NCBI RefSeq assembly: GCF_023715845.1
Contig: NZ_JAMBOR010000016.1
Span: 1-64,000 of the forward strand
Direction of reading: 5' to 3'
Source: Fictibacillus phosphorivorans
Lineage (GTDB): Bacteria; Bacillota; Bacilli; Bacillales; Fictibacillaceae
DNA: 64,000 nucleotides
Below are positions 38,826 through 47,811 of this stretch, one piece after another (position 1 is the first letter of the stretch; the number at the start of each line of letters is the position of its first letter). A program made the translations under genes and the position numbers. The notes below the pieces were generated by a model. It was not told the DNA's origin, made no database searches, and worked only from the letters and a program-made list of their open reading frames with translations.

Positions 38826-40097
38826 GTGAAAAATCAAGTTGACCAAATAAAGAATAAAACAATAACACTTATTGAAAGGGACAAAATTAGAGATGAATGG
38901 CTATTCGAAAGATTAGAGAACCTGTTGCCTGTTCTTATGGTGAAACATAATTTTGATATGTGGGTTACTTTAGGCAGAGAATATCATGAAGACCCTGTAG
39001 CCATTACTCTTTTTCCTTCATCAATAGACAGTTCAAGGCGTTTAACGATCTTTGTTTTTATTAGGGAAAAAGATTCTGGTCATGTAAATAGATTTGTCAT
39101 CTCATCAAACAAAGAATATGAACCTTACTACACCTGCTGCTTTGGAAAGAAAGGTGAAGGCCCTTTTGAAGTACTCCGTAAACTAATGGATATGTATCAG
39201 CCAGATCAAATTGCGATCAATCAATCTCCTCATTATTCTTTTTGCGATGGTCTTAGTCACACCTTTTATCAGATCCTGCAAGATACGATTGGAATGGAGC
39301 ATTCATCTAAATTGGTATCTTCAGCACCATTGGCCATTGATTGGTTACAACTTCGAATTGAACCTGAATTGGAAACCTATAAAGATATTGCGTTAATTAC
39401 GCGTGATCTAGCCAAACTTGCTTTATCTGAACAAGTGATCAAGGCAAAACATACTACCACCCGAGAAGTCGTTAATTGGATTCGTCAAAAAACATTTGAC
39501 CTTGGATTAAAAACATCTTTCTACCCTACAGTGGATATTCAAAGACAGGGTTCTTCTGCTGACAGGATTGAAGGAATAATTCAGCATGGCGATATCGTAC
39601 ACCTAGATTTTGGCATTGAATATTTAGGTCTTTGTTCAGATACACAACAGGTAGCTTATGTCTTGTATCCAGGAGAACATGAAGTGCCAAAAGGTCTCAG
39701 AAAAGCATTTGCTACAGCAAATCAATTTGAAGATATTGTAATGGATACGTTCCAACTAGGAATGTCAGGGAATGAAGTTTTTGAAAAAGTTATGATGATA
39801 GCTTCAGAAAAAGGCATTTCTGCTATGCTTTATTCCCATCCAATTGGTTATCATTGTCACGCTGCTGGTCCATTAATAGGGTTATTTGATAAGCAAGAAT
39901 CCATTCCTGTTCGAGGAGAACTGGAGATATTGAATCATACCTGCTATGCGCTAGAATTCAATATTAGAGCATTTATACCAGAATGGAACAAAGATGTACC
40001 GATATACCTTGAGGAATCTGTCTGCTTTAAACATCATAAATTGCAGTATTTAACCAAGAGACAAACCGAATTTTATGTTATTCCGTCCTCATCTTAA
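38826..40097 (+). CDS. M24-family metallopeptidase homologue (Xaa-Pro peptidase-like)
   Basis: This protein of about 423 residues has a creatinase-like N-terminal domain and a pita-bread C-terminal domain. Metal ligands are visible as HLDFGIEYLGLCSD (two Asp), HPIGYHCHAAG (His), ALEFNIR (Glu) and LEESVCF (Glu), so catalysis is plausible. The start is uncertain: GAGGGG is 1 base from ATG 38817 and 10 from in-frame GTG 38826; the latter is chosen. The physiological substrate is unknown. Confidence 0.82.
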   Translation: MKNQVDQIKNKTITLIERDKIRDEWLFERLENLLPVLMVKHNFDMWVTLGREYHEDPVAITLFPSSIDSSRRLTIFVFIREKDSGHVNRFVISSNKEYEPYYTCCFGKKGEGPFEVLRKLMDMYQPDQIAINQSPHYSFCDGLSHTFYQILQDTIGMEHSSKLVSSAPLAIDWLQLRIEPELETYKDIALITRDLAKLALSEQVIKAKHTTTREVVNWIRQKTFDLGLKTSFYPTVDIQRQGSSADRIEGIIQHGDIVHLDFGIEYLGLCSDTQQVAYVLYPGEHEVPKGLRKAFATANQFEDIVMDTFQLGMSGNEVFEKVMMIASEKGISAMLYSHPIGYHCHAAGPLIGLFDKQESIPVRGELEILNHTCYALEFNIRAFIPEWNKDVPIYLEESVCFKHHKLQYLTKRQTEFYVIPSSS

Positions 40098-40193
40098 GTT
40101 CTTTACAAGAATTAACAATTGAAATCCGTTAAAACCTTTTGTACAATGGGAAACTGTGTGTTCCTGCAAATGTAATCTAAAGGTGGGATGTAA

Positions 40194-40691
40194 ATGTTAT
40201 TGGTAGGACTTGAAAAAGAAACGGAAAATAAACTCGATCGAAACGAACTTGAATTTCAACTTCTTCGATTACAAAACGATATGAAACAAATTGCAAAAGA
40301 CTATGATGTCATCGGTGTAGACCAAACGAAAGATGATAATTTGGTGATCGTATATAAGACTGAAGAATTAGATCAATGCAAAATCATGCTAAATGATTGT
40401 GAATCTAGATATGATGGTTGGGATTTTTCTATCGATGCTGTTTATGAAGACGATCAAACCCTTCATATCGGTGATATTAAAGGACCAGCAAATAAAGGGT
40501 ATGGATCGATCTGTATGGAGTATCTAAAAGAAACGGCATCAGATCAAAACATCCCTTATATCAAGGGTGACATTGCTAAAAGAGATTGGGATCATGTAGA
40601 CCGTTTACTTCACTTTTATGAAAAACATGATTTTGAAGTCGAACTAGACGTAGAAAACAAATGTGGAAAAATAGAATGGAAAGACTTTTAA
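40194..40691 (+). CDS. GNAT-like acetyltransferase-fold protein
   Basis: This 165-residue protein has a helical N-terminal half without recognised motifs and a C-terminal GNAT-like part. In the latter, GDIKGPANKGYGSICMEYL resembles the acetyl-CoA loop, and HVDRLLHFYEKHDFEVEL the last strand-helix pair (usual form FYEKxGF). The loop G-P-A-N-K-G-Y-G departs from the classic RxxGxG, so acetyl-CoA binding is probable but not certain. A GGTGGGA site precedes the ATG. Confidence 0.7.
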   Translation: MLLVGLEKETENKLDRNELEFQLLRLQNDMKQIAKDYDVIGVDQTKDDNLVIVYKTEELDQCKIMLNDCESRYDGWDFSIDAVYEDDQTLHIGDIKGPANKGYGSICMEYLKETASDQNIPYIKGDIAKRDWDHVDRLLHFYEKHDFEVELDVENKCGKIEWKDF

Positions 40692-40725
40692 AAAGGAGAG
40701 TATCGGAGGATACCCTTCTTTTTTT
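40690..40725 (+). terminator. Terminator after the GNAT-like gene
   Basis: AAAAAGG-AGA-GTATC pairs with GATAC-CCTTCTTTTT around GGAG, followed by a T-run. Confidence 0.75.
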
Positions 40726-40786
40726 GTTTATAAAGTATCCGTAAATGGGTAGAAGGAGTGTAGTGGATAAATAAGGAGAGATAAAC

Positions 40787-41527
40787 ATGAGCGTGACTCA
40801 TTTAAAACCAAATAAAGAAAATACGTTATCAGAACGATTTGAGGTCGCATTTAATCAAATTCATAAATGTCTTATGGAAAAAGTAAATGATATATCAGAT
40901 GATCGGTTTAAAAATTTAGTTGAGGTAGGTATGAAAAAGCATTCTCTGATCAGGTCGTTTTATAATGAGCTTTGTCAGTTTGCTAAGCTACGAAATGCAA
41001 TTGTCCACGAAAAAGTGGATCATGATTATTATATTGCAGAACCTCATCTTGATATTGTGGAACGTATCGAAAAAATAGCAGGATATTTTCAAAAACCCGA
41101 AACAGCGTTAAGTATTGCAACCAAAGAAGTTCACCATTTTAAAGAAAGTGACAAGTTAGCTGATGTACTAAGCTGCATTAAAAAAACGTCGTATTCACGA
41201 TTTCCTGTATACAATGAAAAAGGTGAATTCCTATGGCTATTAACGGCAACCTATATACTAAACTGGCTCAGCGATCGACTTGCGGATCAAGTTATTGATC
41301 TAAGTAATGCTAAAATATCAGATATCAAAAGAAAAAAGGGTAATCAGCTAGTGGCGTTTATCTCAAAGACATCAAGTATTTTTAAGGCAGAAGAAATATT
41401 TGAAACGTTTCATAAAGAAGATAAAAAACTTGAAGCAATTATTATTACTCTTAATGGAAGTGAAAATGAAAAGCCCCTTGGGATCGTTACTTCCTACGAC
41501 TTAATCGAAATTGATTTAGACAGCTGA
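40787..41527 (+). CDS. CBS-domain protein with an N-terminal HEPN-like region
   Basis: This is a 246-residue soluble protein. The helical N-terminal part (about residues 15-95) contains FAKLRNAIVHEKVDHDYY with R69 and H74 as an RX4H motif, the pattern of HEPN-fold proteins. Residues about 105-240 form a CBS pair (SYSRFPVYNEKGEFLWLLT and KPLGIVTSYDLIE). The CBS pair probably senses a nucleotide ligand. RNase activity of the first part is speculative, because the same helical fold is also used non-catalytically. AAGGAGA precedes the ATG. Confidence 0.72.
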   Translation: MSVTHLKPNKENTLSERFEVAFNQIHKCLMEKVNDISDDRFKNLVEVGMKKHSLIRSFYNELCQFAKLRNAIVHEKVDHDYYIAEPHLDIVERIEKIAGYFQKPETALSIATKEVHHFKESDKLADVLSCIKKTSYSRFPVYNEKGEFLWLLTATYILNWLSDRLADQVIDLSNAKISDIKRKKGNQLVAFISKTSSIFKAEEIFETFHKEDKKLEAIIITLNGSENEKPLGIVTSYDLIEIDLDS

Positions 41528-41530
41528 TTT

Positions 41531-41559
41531 AAAAGGCACTTTTAAAGTGTCTTTTTTTT
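41531..41559 (+). terminator. Terminator after the CBS gene
   Basis: AAAAGGCACTT pairs with AAGTGTCTTTT (one G-U) around TTA, followed by a T-run. Confidence 0.8.
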
Positions 41560-41726
41560 GTTTCAAAGTTGTATTTGAAAAACAACCATTTGTATCTGCT
41601 GCAGCTTGTCAACTCACACAGTAATTGAATATCTGAATTTGTTTAAGGAGATAACGATTAGGGAATCGGCATTGTTAGATGACTGAATTTTTTGTAAGTA
41701 ACTAATATTGAAAGGGTGAGATCATT

Positions 41727-44681
41727 TTGTCGGATTTTTCGATTAAAATTAACGGTTCTGAAGTTAAAGCTAACAAAGATCAAACCATATTAAATCTTCT
41801 TACGGATCGTCCTGATCAAGTTCCTCATGTTTGTTATCACCCCAGCCTGGGGCCGATTGAAACGTGTGACACGTGTATCGTTAAAGTAAATGGTGAATTC
41901 GTCAGAGCTTGTTCCACAATATTAAATGATGGAGACGAGGTGGATACAAACTCTGATGAGGTGAAAGAAGCACAAGTGATCGGAATGGACAGAATCCTGT
42001 TAAATCATGAATTATATTGTACCGTTTGTGATTATAACAATGGGGGTTGCGAAATACATAATACCGTTAAAGAGATGAAGATCAACCACCAAAGCATTCC
42101 TTTTGATCACAAACCTTATGAAGTCGATCATTCAAATCCTTTCTACAGGTATGATCCAGATCAATGTATTTTGTGCGGAAGATGTGTAGAAGCCTGTCAG
42201 GATGTTCAAGTAACAGAAACGCTATCGATTGACTGGGACCGAGAAAGACCTCGTGTAATTTGGGATAAAGATGTGCCGATTAACGAGTCTTCATGTGTTT
42301 CATGTGGACATTGCTCTACGGTATGCCCTTGTAATGCCATGATGGAAAAGGGCATGGAAGGCGAAGCAGGTTATATGACAGGTATCAATCGGGAAACCTT
42401 ACGTCCTATGATTGAAATTACGAAAAATGTAGAAACCGGATATGGCTCTATTTTAGCTATTTCAGATATGGAAGCTGCCATGCGTGAACAGCGTATTAAA
42501 AAAACAAAGACGGTTTGTACGTATTGTGGAGTTGGTTGTAGTTTTGATGTATGGACAAAGGGAAGGGAAATTTTAAAAGTTGAGCCTCAGATTGATGCGC
42601 CTGCTAACGGTATTTCTACATGTGTAAAAGGTAAGTTCGGCTGGGATTTTGTAAACAGTGAAGAGCGTCTAACAAAACCGCTTATCCGTGAAGGTGATTC
42701 GTTTAGAGAAGCTTCATGGGAGGAAGCGTTAAACCTGATTGCGTCCAAGTTTACAGAAATCAAACAAAAACATGGCTCACAAGCATTATCATTCATCAGT
42801 TCATCTAAATGTACAAATGAAGAATCCTATTTAATGCAAAAGCTGGCAAGGGGAGTTATAGGAACAAACAATATTGATAACTGTTCACGTTATTGCCAGA
42901 CACCGGCTACAATGGGCTTGTTCCGTACGGTAGGGCATGGCGGAGATTCAGGTTCTATTAAGGATATTGAAAAATCAGAGCTCATTATTATTATCGGTTC
43001 CAATACAGCCGAATCCCACCCTGTACTAGCTACAAGAGTAAAGCGTTCTCACAAATTACGTGGTCAAAAACTAATTGTCGCAGACCTTCGTAAACACGAG
43101 ATGGCTGACCGTGCGGATCTTTTTATCCAACCTAAAGCAGGTTCTGATCTCGTATGGCTTTCAGCAGTAACAAAATATATTCTAGACCAAGGCTGGGCAG
43201 ATCAAGAGTTTTTAAATAATCATGTGAATGGTCTTGAAGAATTTAAACAAAATCTTGAAAAGTTTACGCTAGAATATGCTGTAGAAGCTACAGGACTTTC
43301 TCAGGAAACCTTAATCCATATTGCAGAAACCATTCATCAATCGAAAAGCGCTTGTGTGCTTTGGGCAATGGGTGTAACACAGCATAGGGGCGGAAGTGAT
43401 ACAAGTACTGCTATTTCAAACCTGCTCCTTGTAACCGGAAATTATGGACGTCCTGGTGTAGGGTCATATCCGCTTCGCGGCCATAATAACGTTCAAGGTG
43501 CGAGTGATTTTGGAAGTATGCCTGATCGTCTTCCATCATACGAGAAAGTAACGGATGAAAAAGTACGAGCTAAATACGAGCAAGCTTGGGGCGTAAAGAT
43601 CCCGGAAGAACCTGGACTGAACAATCATGAAATGGTCGCAGGTATACATGATGGACACGTTAAAGCCATGTATTTAAAGGGAGAAGACATGGGAATCGTG
43701 GATTCGAACATCAACTATGTTCATGATGCCTATGAGAAGTTGGATTTCTTTGTAGTACAAGACCTCTTTTTAACAATAACCGCCCAGTTTGCTGATGTCG
43801 TACTGCCAGCAAGTCCGAGCTTAGAAAAAGAAGGTACTTTTACAAATACTGAACGAAGAATCCAACGGCTTTATCAAGTAATGGAGCCGTTAGGAGATTC
43901 AAAGCCGGATTGGCAAATCATTCAAGATATCGCTAACCGTTTGGGAGGCAATTGGAACTATACCCACCCTAGTGACATTATGGATGAAGCTGCTCAATTA
44001 GCTCCTCTCTTTGCTGGTGTTTCTTATGAAAGACTAGAAGGGTATAAGAGTCTCCAATGGCCGGTAGCTCCAGACGGGACAGATACTCCCATTTTATTTA
44101 CTGATGGATTCCCGTTTGAGGACAGAAAAGCTAAATTATATCCTGTGGATTGGACGGAACCTATAGAATTTGGAGAAGAGTACGATATCCATGTTAATAA
44201 TGGAAGACTCTTAGAACATTTCCACGAAGGGAATATGACCTATAAATCAGAGGGGATTACATCAAAGACGCCTAATACTTTTCTTGAAATCTCACATGAA
44301 CTAGCTGAAGAGAGAGGAATTAAAGATGGTACTCTCGTTCGTTTAACTTCCCCATATGGAAGTGTTAAAGTTCATTGTTTAATCACAGATCGAGTGAAAG
44401 GCAAAGAAGTATATTTACCGATGAATGACAGTGGAGAAGCTGCGATCAATCTATTAACCAGCAGCTATGCAGATAAAGATACAGATACACCTGCATATAA
44501 AGAAACAAGTGCCAAATTAGAGATTCTTCAAGAAGAAGGGGCTAACCCACTGCCAAAAACAAATTTCAGATACGGGAACCCTCAGCCGCAGATCGGAGTA
44601 GCCGTTGAAAAAAAATGGGCCAGAAAAGATTATATTTTCCCTGGAGATGCTGTGAAAAAGGAGCGAAACCAACATGGCTAA
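41727..44681 (+). CDS. Formate dehydrogenase alpha subunit, FdhA/YjgC-like
   Basis: This 984-residue molybdopterin enzyme oxidises formate to CO2. Domains in order: a [2Fe-2S] ferredoxin with C-x(11)-C-x2-C near residues 37-52; two [4Fe-4S] sites ([11 protein letters not shown] and [11 protein letters not shown]); a further cluster (CTYCGVGC); then the bis-MGD domain with [14 protein letters not shown], where a cysteine rather than selenocysteine is the likely Mo ligand; and a C-terminal dinucleotide-binding domain. TTG 41727 follows AAAGGGTGAG. It is coupled to a DUF1641 gene and an OFA transporter, as in B. subtilis yjgCD. Confidence 0.92.
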   Translation: MSDFSIKINGSEVKANKDQTILNLLTDRPDQVPHVCYHPSLGPIETCDTCIVKVNGEFVRACSTILNDGDEVDTNSDEVKEAQVIGMDRILLNHELYCTVCDYNNGGCEIHNTVKEMKINHQSIPFDHKPYEVDHSNPFYRYDPDQCILCGRCVEACQDVQVTETLSIDWDRERPRVIWDKDVPINESSCVSCGHCSTVCPCNAMMEKGMEGEAGYMTGINRETLRPMIEITKNVETGYGSILAISDMEAAMREQRIKKTKTVCTYCGVGCSFDVWTKGREILKVEPQIDAPANGISTCVKGKFGWDFVNSEERLTKPLIREGDSFREASWEEALNLIASKFTEIKQKHGSQALSFISSSKCTNEESYLMQKLARGVIGTNNIDNCSRYCQTPATMGLFRTVGHGGDSGSIKDIEKSELIIIIGSNTAESHPVLATRVKRSHKLRGQKLIVADLRKHEMADRADLFIQPKAGSDLVWLSAVTKYILDQGWADQEFLNNHVNGLEEFKQNLEKFTLEYAVEATGLSQETLIHIAETIHQSKSACVLWAMGVTQHRGGSDTSTAISNLLLVTGNYGRPGVGSYPLRGHNNVQGASDFGSMPDRLPSYEKVTDEKVRAKYEQAWGVKIPEEPGLNNHEMVAGIHDGHVKAMYLKGEDMGIVDSNINYVHDAYEKLDFFVVQDLFLTITAQFADVVLPASPSLEKEGTFTNTERRIQRLYQVMEPLGDSKPDWQIIQDIANRLGGNWNYTHPSDIMDEAAQLAPLFAGVSYERLEGYKSLQWPVAPDGTDTPILFTDGFPFEDRKAKLYPVDWTEPIEFGEEYDIHVNNGRLLEHFHEGNMTYKSEGITSKTPNTFLEISHELAEERGIKDGTLVRLTSPYGSVKVHCLITDRVKGKEVYLPMNDSGEAAINLLTSSYADKDTDTPAYKETSAKLEILQEEGANPLPKTNFRYGNPQPQIGVAVEKKWARKDYIFPGDAVKKERNQHG

Positions 44682-45237
44682 GGCGATTAAGAATGTCCAC
44701 AAGTTATCTGTGTCGGAAGAAGAACAAAGAACCAAAGATTTAAGGGAAGTGGAAGATGCCTTAATAAAAAATAAACAAGCGATTATGCAAACACTTGAGA
44801 TCATGAATCATATGCAAGACAAAGGTATCCTTTCGTTGTTAAACGGATTGTTCGGGCAAGGGGATAAAGTCCTAGATATTGCCGTTAAAGCCATGGACAA
44901 ACCTGAAAACACGAATACGATTAAAAATCTTCTGCTTCTCTTAGGTACACTAGGGATGATTAACGTTAAACAACTCGAGCCATTTTTGCTGAAAATTGAT
45001 GCCGGAATCGCTAGAGTAGCAGAGTATAAAGATACAGACGAAAAAACAGGGTATTTTGATCTTGTAAAATCATTAAAGGACCCAGAAATCAATAGAGCCA
45101 TCACCATACTGATGCAATTTTTAAAAGGAATGGGACAAGATACAGAACCTTTCGAAAAAACCGTTCAAGATACACCTAAAAAACGAACAAATCAAACAAA
45201 AGATAAAACCTTAGAAAATAATGAGAAAAGGAGCTAA
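44674..45237 (+). CDS. DUF1641 protein (YjgD-like), formate dehydrogenase partner
   Basis: This 187-residue, mostly helical soluble protein contains DUF1641 (about residues 75-150, [21 protein letters not shown] and [15 protein letters not shown]). The highly charged tail is Lys/Thr/Asn-rich. In Bacillus it always follows the YjgC-type dehydrogenase as far as I recall, and it may be an assembly or stability factor. AAGGAGCG lies upstream, and the start overlaps the dehydrogenase stop by 8 bp. Confidence 0.82.
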   Translation: MAKAIKNVHKLSVSEEEQRTKDLREVEDALIKNKQAIMQTLEIMNHMQDKGILSLLNGLFGQGDKVLDIAVKAMDKPENTNTIKNLLLLLGTLGMINVKQLEPFLLKIDAGIARVAEYKDTDEKTGYFDLVKSLKDPEINRAITILMQFLKGMGQDTEPFEKTVQDTPKKRTNQTKDKTLENNEKRS

Positions 45238-45240
45238 ATA

Positions 45241-46500
45241 ATGGCGACCAAAGTGAAGAACCGCTGGTTAATTGCTGCAGCTGCAGTTGGAATTCACATA
45301 TCAATTGGTTCCGTTTATTCCTGGAGTGTATTTACGAATCCACTCCGGGATAAACATCAATGGGGACTCAGCGAAATTTCGTTAACATTCAGCATCGCAA
45401 TCTTGTTTTTAGGTTTATCTGCCGCTTTTATGGGCCACTTTGTAGAAAGATACGGACCTCGTATCTCAGGTATGATCGCTTCAGCATGTTTTGGAGCTGG
45501 CCTGATTGGTGCAGGTTTTGCAGACAGTATCGGATCATTGTATCTTCTCTATTTCTTTTATGGGGCACTAGGCGGAATCGGACTTGGAATTGGATATATC
45601 ACACCTGTTTCATCTCTCGTTAAATGGTTTCCGGATCGGAGAGGACTTGCCACAGGATTAGCTATTATGGGATTCGGTTTCGCCTCGCTTATCGCGAGCC
45701 CTGTTATCGCCAAACTGATAAATGGAATCGGTATTTCAAATACGTTCTACCTATTAGGTGCCATTTATTTTGGTCTAATGTTTTTATCTTCACTATATCT
45801 TGCCCCGCCGCCAAAGGATTGGCAGCCTAAAGGCATGAAAGATCAAGATCAAAAAGAAGAAAAGAAAACAAAAGACCTCTCACAATTAACTGCCAACGAA
45901 GCAGTGAAAACCGTTCGTTTTTGGGCACTTTGGTCCATGCTCTTTATTAATGTGACTTGTGGAATAGCCGTAATTTCAGTAGCATCACCTATGGCTCAGG
46001 ACATTGCAGGCTTAAGTGCTGGAGCAGCAGCTACTATGGTAGGAATTATGGGATTGTTTAATGGTTTTGGTAGAATTGGATGGGCTGCAGTTTCAGACTA
46101 TATTGGACGTCCAAATGTGTATACGACTTTCTTTGCACTTCAAACTGTTGCATTTTTACTTTTACCAAACGTGACGAACGCCTTTTTATTTCAGGTATTG
46201 GTCTATTTGATCCTAACTTGTTATGGCGGAGGTTTCGCTTCTATACCTGCTTATATTGGAGATCTGTTTGGAACAAAACAGCTTGGTGCTATCCACGGTT
46301 ATATATTAACAGCATGGGCAGCGGCAGGTCTCGTAGGTCCATTAGTCGTTTCATGGATACGGGAAACAACGAGCAGCTACTCGCTGACACTCTACATCTT
46401 CACAGGTGCTTTTGTAGTAGCTCTAGCAATATCTCTATTAATTCGTATTAATATAAGAAACATTAGAAAAGAAAATAAGCAAACTCAAGCAACAGGTTGA
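45241..46500 (+). CDS. OFA-family MFS transporter (oxalate/formate type)
   Basis: This 419-residue protein has 12 membrane helices in two halves with a charged central loop (residues about 195-220). The N-terminal IHISIGSVYSWSVFTNPL is the OFA-family signature, and KWFPDRRGLATGLAIMGFG is the conserved loop after helix 4. It starts 3 bp after the DUF1641 stop, behind AAAAGGAG. The context predicts formate (or oxalate) uptake feeding the dehydrogenase. Direction and substrate are inferred. Confidence 0.88.
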   Translation: MATKVKNRWLIAAAAVGIHISIGSVYSWSVFTNPLRDKHQWGLSEISLTFSIAILFLGLSAAFMGHFVERYGPRISGMIASACFGAGLIGAGFADSIGSLYLLYFFYGALGGIGLGIGYITPVSSLVKWFPDRRGLATGLAIMGFGFASLIASPVIAKLINGIGISNTFYLLGAIYFGLMFLSSLYLAPPPKDWQPKGMKDQDQKEEKKTKDLSQLTANEAVKTVRFWALWSMLFINVTCGIAVISVASPMAQDIAGLSAGAAATMVGIMGLFNGFGRIGWAAVSDYIGRPNVYTTFFALQTVAFLLLPNVTNAFLFQVLVYLILTCYGGGFASIPAYIGDLFGTKQLGAIHGYILTAWAAAGLVGPLVVSWIRETTSSYSLTLYIFTGAFVVALAISLLIRINIRNIRKENKQTQATG

Positions 46501-46503
46501 CAT

Positions 46504-46556
46504 ATAGAAGAAGGGGCATGAACTCAAAACTTATGAGTTCATGCCCCTTCTTCTAT
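46504..46556. terminator. 23-bp perfect hairpin after the formate operon
   Basis: Positions 46504-46526 are exactly complementary to 46534-46556 around a 7-base loop. The core AAGGGGC-A-TGAACTCA is shared with the hairpin at 58745. It is a strong terminator, but the T-rich part lies inside the stem rather than after it. Confidence 0.75.
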
Positions 46557-46674
46557 GAAAAAAGAGAAAAAAGTAGTTTTTATAATCAAAACCAGATTAA
46601 GTTACAAACTCTAAGCCGTATGACTGCATAGGAAGGTGTATTTTATTGCTAAGTAAGTCTTAAATTTATAAGTT

Positions 46675-46728
46675 TGCGCGAACGTGTAACGGTATAAAAA
46701 ATCACGTACCGTAAGGAATCTTGAATCA
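46675..46728 (+). repeat. Extragenic repeat, copy A
   Basis: The block starts TGCGCGAACGTGTAAC, contains CACGTACCGTA and ends near TCTTGAAT. The same order, with small gaps, occurs at 58922-58973. ACGTG and CACGT can form a short hairpin in both copies. Both copies follow a GGGGC-type terminator hairpin at about 120 bp. No ORF covers it. Confidence 0.6.
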
Positions 46729-46770
46729 GAATCGTATACTGAATCGGTTAAAGATATAAATCCCCTAAGT

Positions 46771-47673
46771 TTATTGATATTGTTCGAGCACAGAGAAGAA
46801 TTTAATAACAAATTCATAAAACACTTGCTCAGCAGGGGCAAGCTCCCGGCCACGAGGTATAATGATTCCAACCGTTCTTTTTACATCTGGTAGTTCTATA
46901 GGAATCTTAACCGTAAAGCGTGGCTTAGTTTCATGGAAGGAACTATCGGGTAAAAGTGTTACACCCATACCTGCTGTGACTAAGCCTTTTATCGCATCAA
47001 GATCTTCACCTTCACAAGCAATTTTAGGTATATAGCCTGATTGCTTGCAAGCGTTCACCACAACTTCTCGTAAAATATATCCATTAGGAAATAGAACAAA
47101 ATCTTCATTTCTCAAATCATTCAATAAAAGAGTCTTTTTTTCTGCTAAAGGATGCTGTTCCGGCAATAACGCAGAAATTTTCTCAGTAAATAAAATAAAT
47201 CCTTCTAAATCAGGATCATTTGTTGGTACAGGTCCTAAAAAAGCTAAATCAATGTCACCGCTCTTCACACTTTCCGTTAAAAAACGATAAGAACCTTGGC
47301 GTAGATTAAAAGCAATATTCGGATGTTCTCTTTTAAATGCAGAAACTACAGTAGGAAGAAGATGTCCAGCTAAACTAGTCGGAAATCCAATCTTAATCGT
47401 ACCTCTTTCAGGATCTAAGTATTCATCAATTTGCTTTTTGGCATGCTCGATCGCTTTCATAGCAGTCTTTGCATGTGTTAAGAAAAGACGACCAACAGGT
47501 GACAGCTTGATGTTTCTTCCTTCTCGCTCAAACAGTTCTACACCTAATTCCGATTCTAAATTTGCTATTTGGCGACTTACTGCTGATTGTGCAACATGTA
47601 AGGCCAGTGCAGCTTCAGAGACGTGCTCACGTTCAGCAACTTCAATAAAATAGGCTAATTGACGAATCTCCAT
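46771..47673 (-). CDS. gltC: GltC, LysR-family activator of glutamate synthase
   Basis: This 300-residue LysR-type regulator has an N-terminal winged helix (MEIRQLAYFIEVAEREHVSEAA, VAQSAVSRQIANLE) and a C-terminal effector domain with IGFPTSLAGHLLPTV and GEDLDAIKGLVTAGMGVTLLP. The exact GltC length is obtained from ATG 47673; the open frame upstream has no ribosome site. It is divergent from gltAB, as in B. subtilis, where GltC activates gltAB according to 2-oxoglutarate and glutamate levels. Confidence 0.95.
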   Translation of the reverse strand: MEIRQLAYFIEVAEREHVSEAALALHVAQSAVSRQIANLESELGVELFEREGRNIKLSPVGRLFLTHAKTAMKAIEHAKKQIDEYLDPERGTIKIGFPTSLAGHLLPTVVSAFKREHPNIAFNLRQGSYRFLTESVKSGDIDLAFLGPVPTNDPDLEGFILFTEKISALLPEQHPLAEKKTLLLNDLRNEDFVLFPNGYILREVVVNACKQSGYIPKIACEGEDLDAIKGLVTAGMGVTLLPDSSFHETKPRFTVKIPIELPDVKRTVGIIIPRGRELAPAEQVFYEFVIKFFSVLEQYQ

Positions 47674-47693
47674 AACATTCCCACAACCAATCG

Positions 47694-47719
47694 TTCTCAA
47701 TTTGAGATTATTTTAATCT
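47694..47719. promoter_or_regulatory. Candidate GltC-binding dyads between gltC and gltA
   Basis: TCTCAATTTGAGA (47695-47707) and AGATTATTTTAATCT (47705-47719) are two overlapping palindromes upstream of a TATAAC -10-like box (47744-47749) that lacks a good -35. That is what an activator-dependent gltA promoter would show. The assignment to GltC rests on position and symmetry. Confidence 0.55.
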
Positions 47720-47811
47720 AAATTATATATTGTTTCGATTAATTATAACCCTTAAACTAATTGAAAGAAAGTTTTGAACATTAAGTTGAAAACGTGAAGG
47801 GGGAGTAACCG

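Noticed and set aside
38734-38842. Short ORF between the flippase and the M24 peptidase (begins MHELIKQDHE)
   Set aside because: There is no ribosome site on the plus strand, and it overlaps the peptidase start. The acidic composition alone is not enough.
46771-47700. Longer form of GltC starting at 47700
   Set aside because: The upstream extension has no ribosome site, overlaps the operator region, and breaks the match to the normal 300-residue length.
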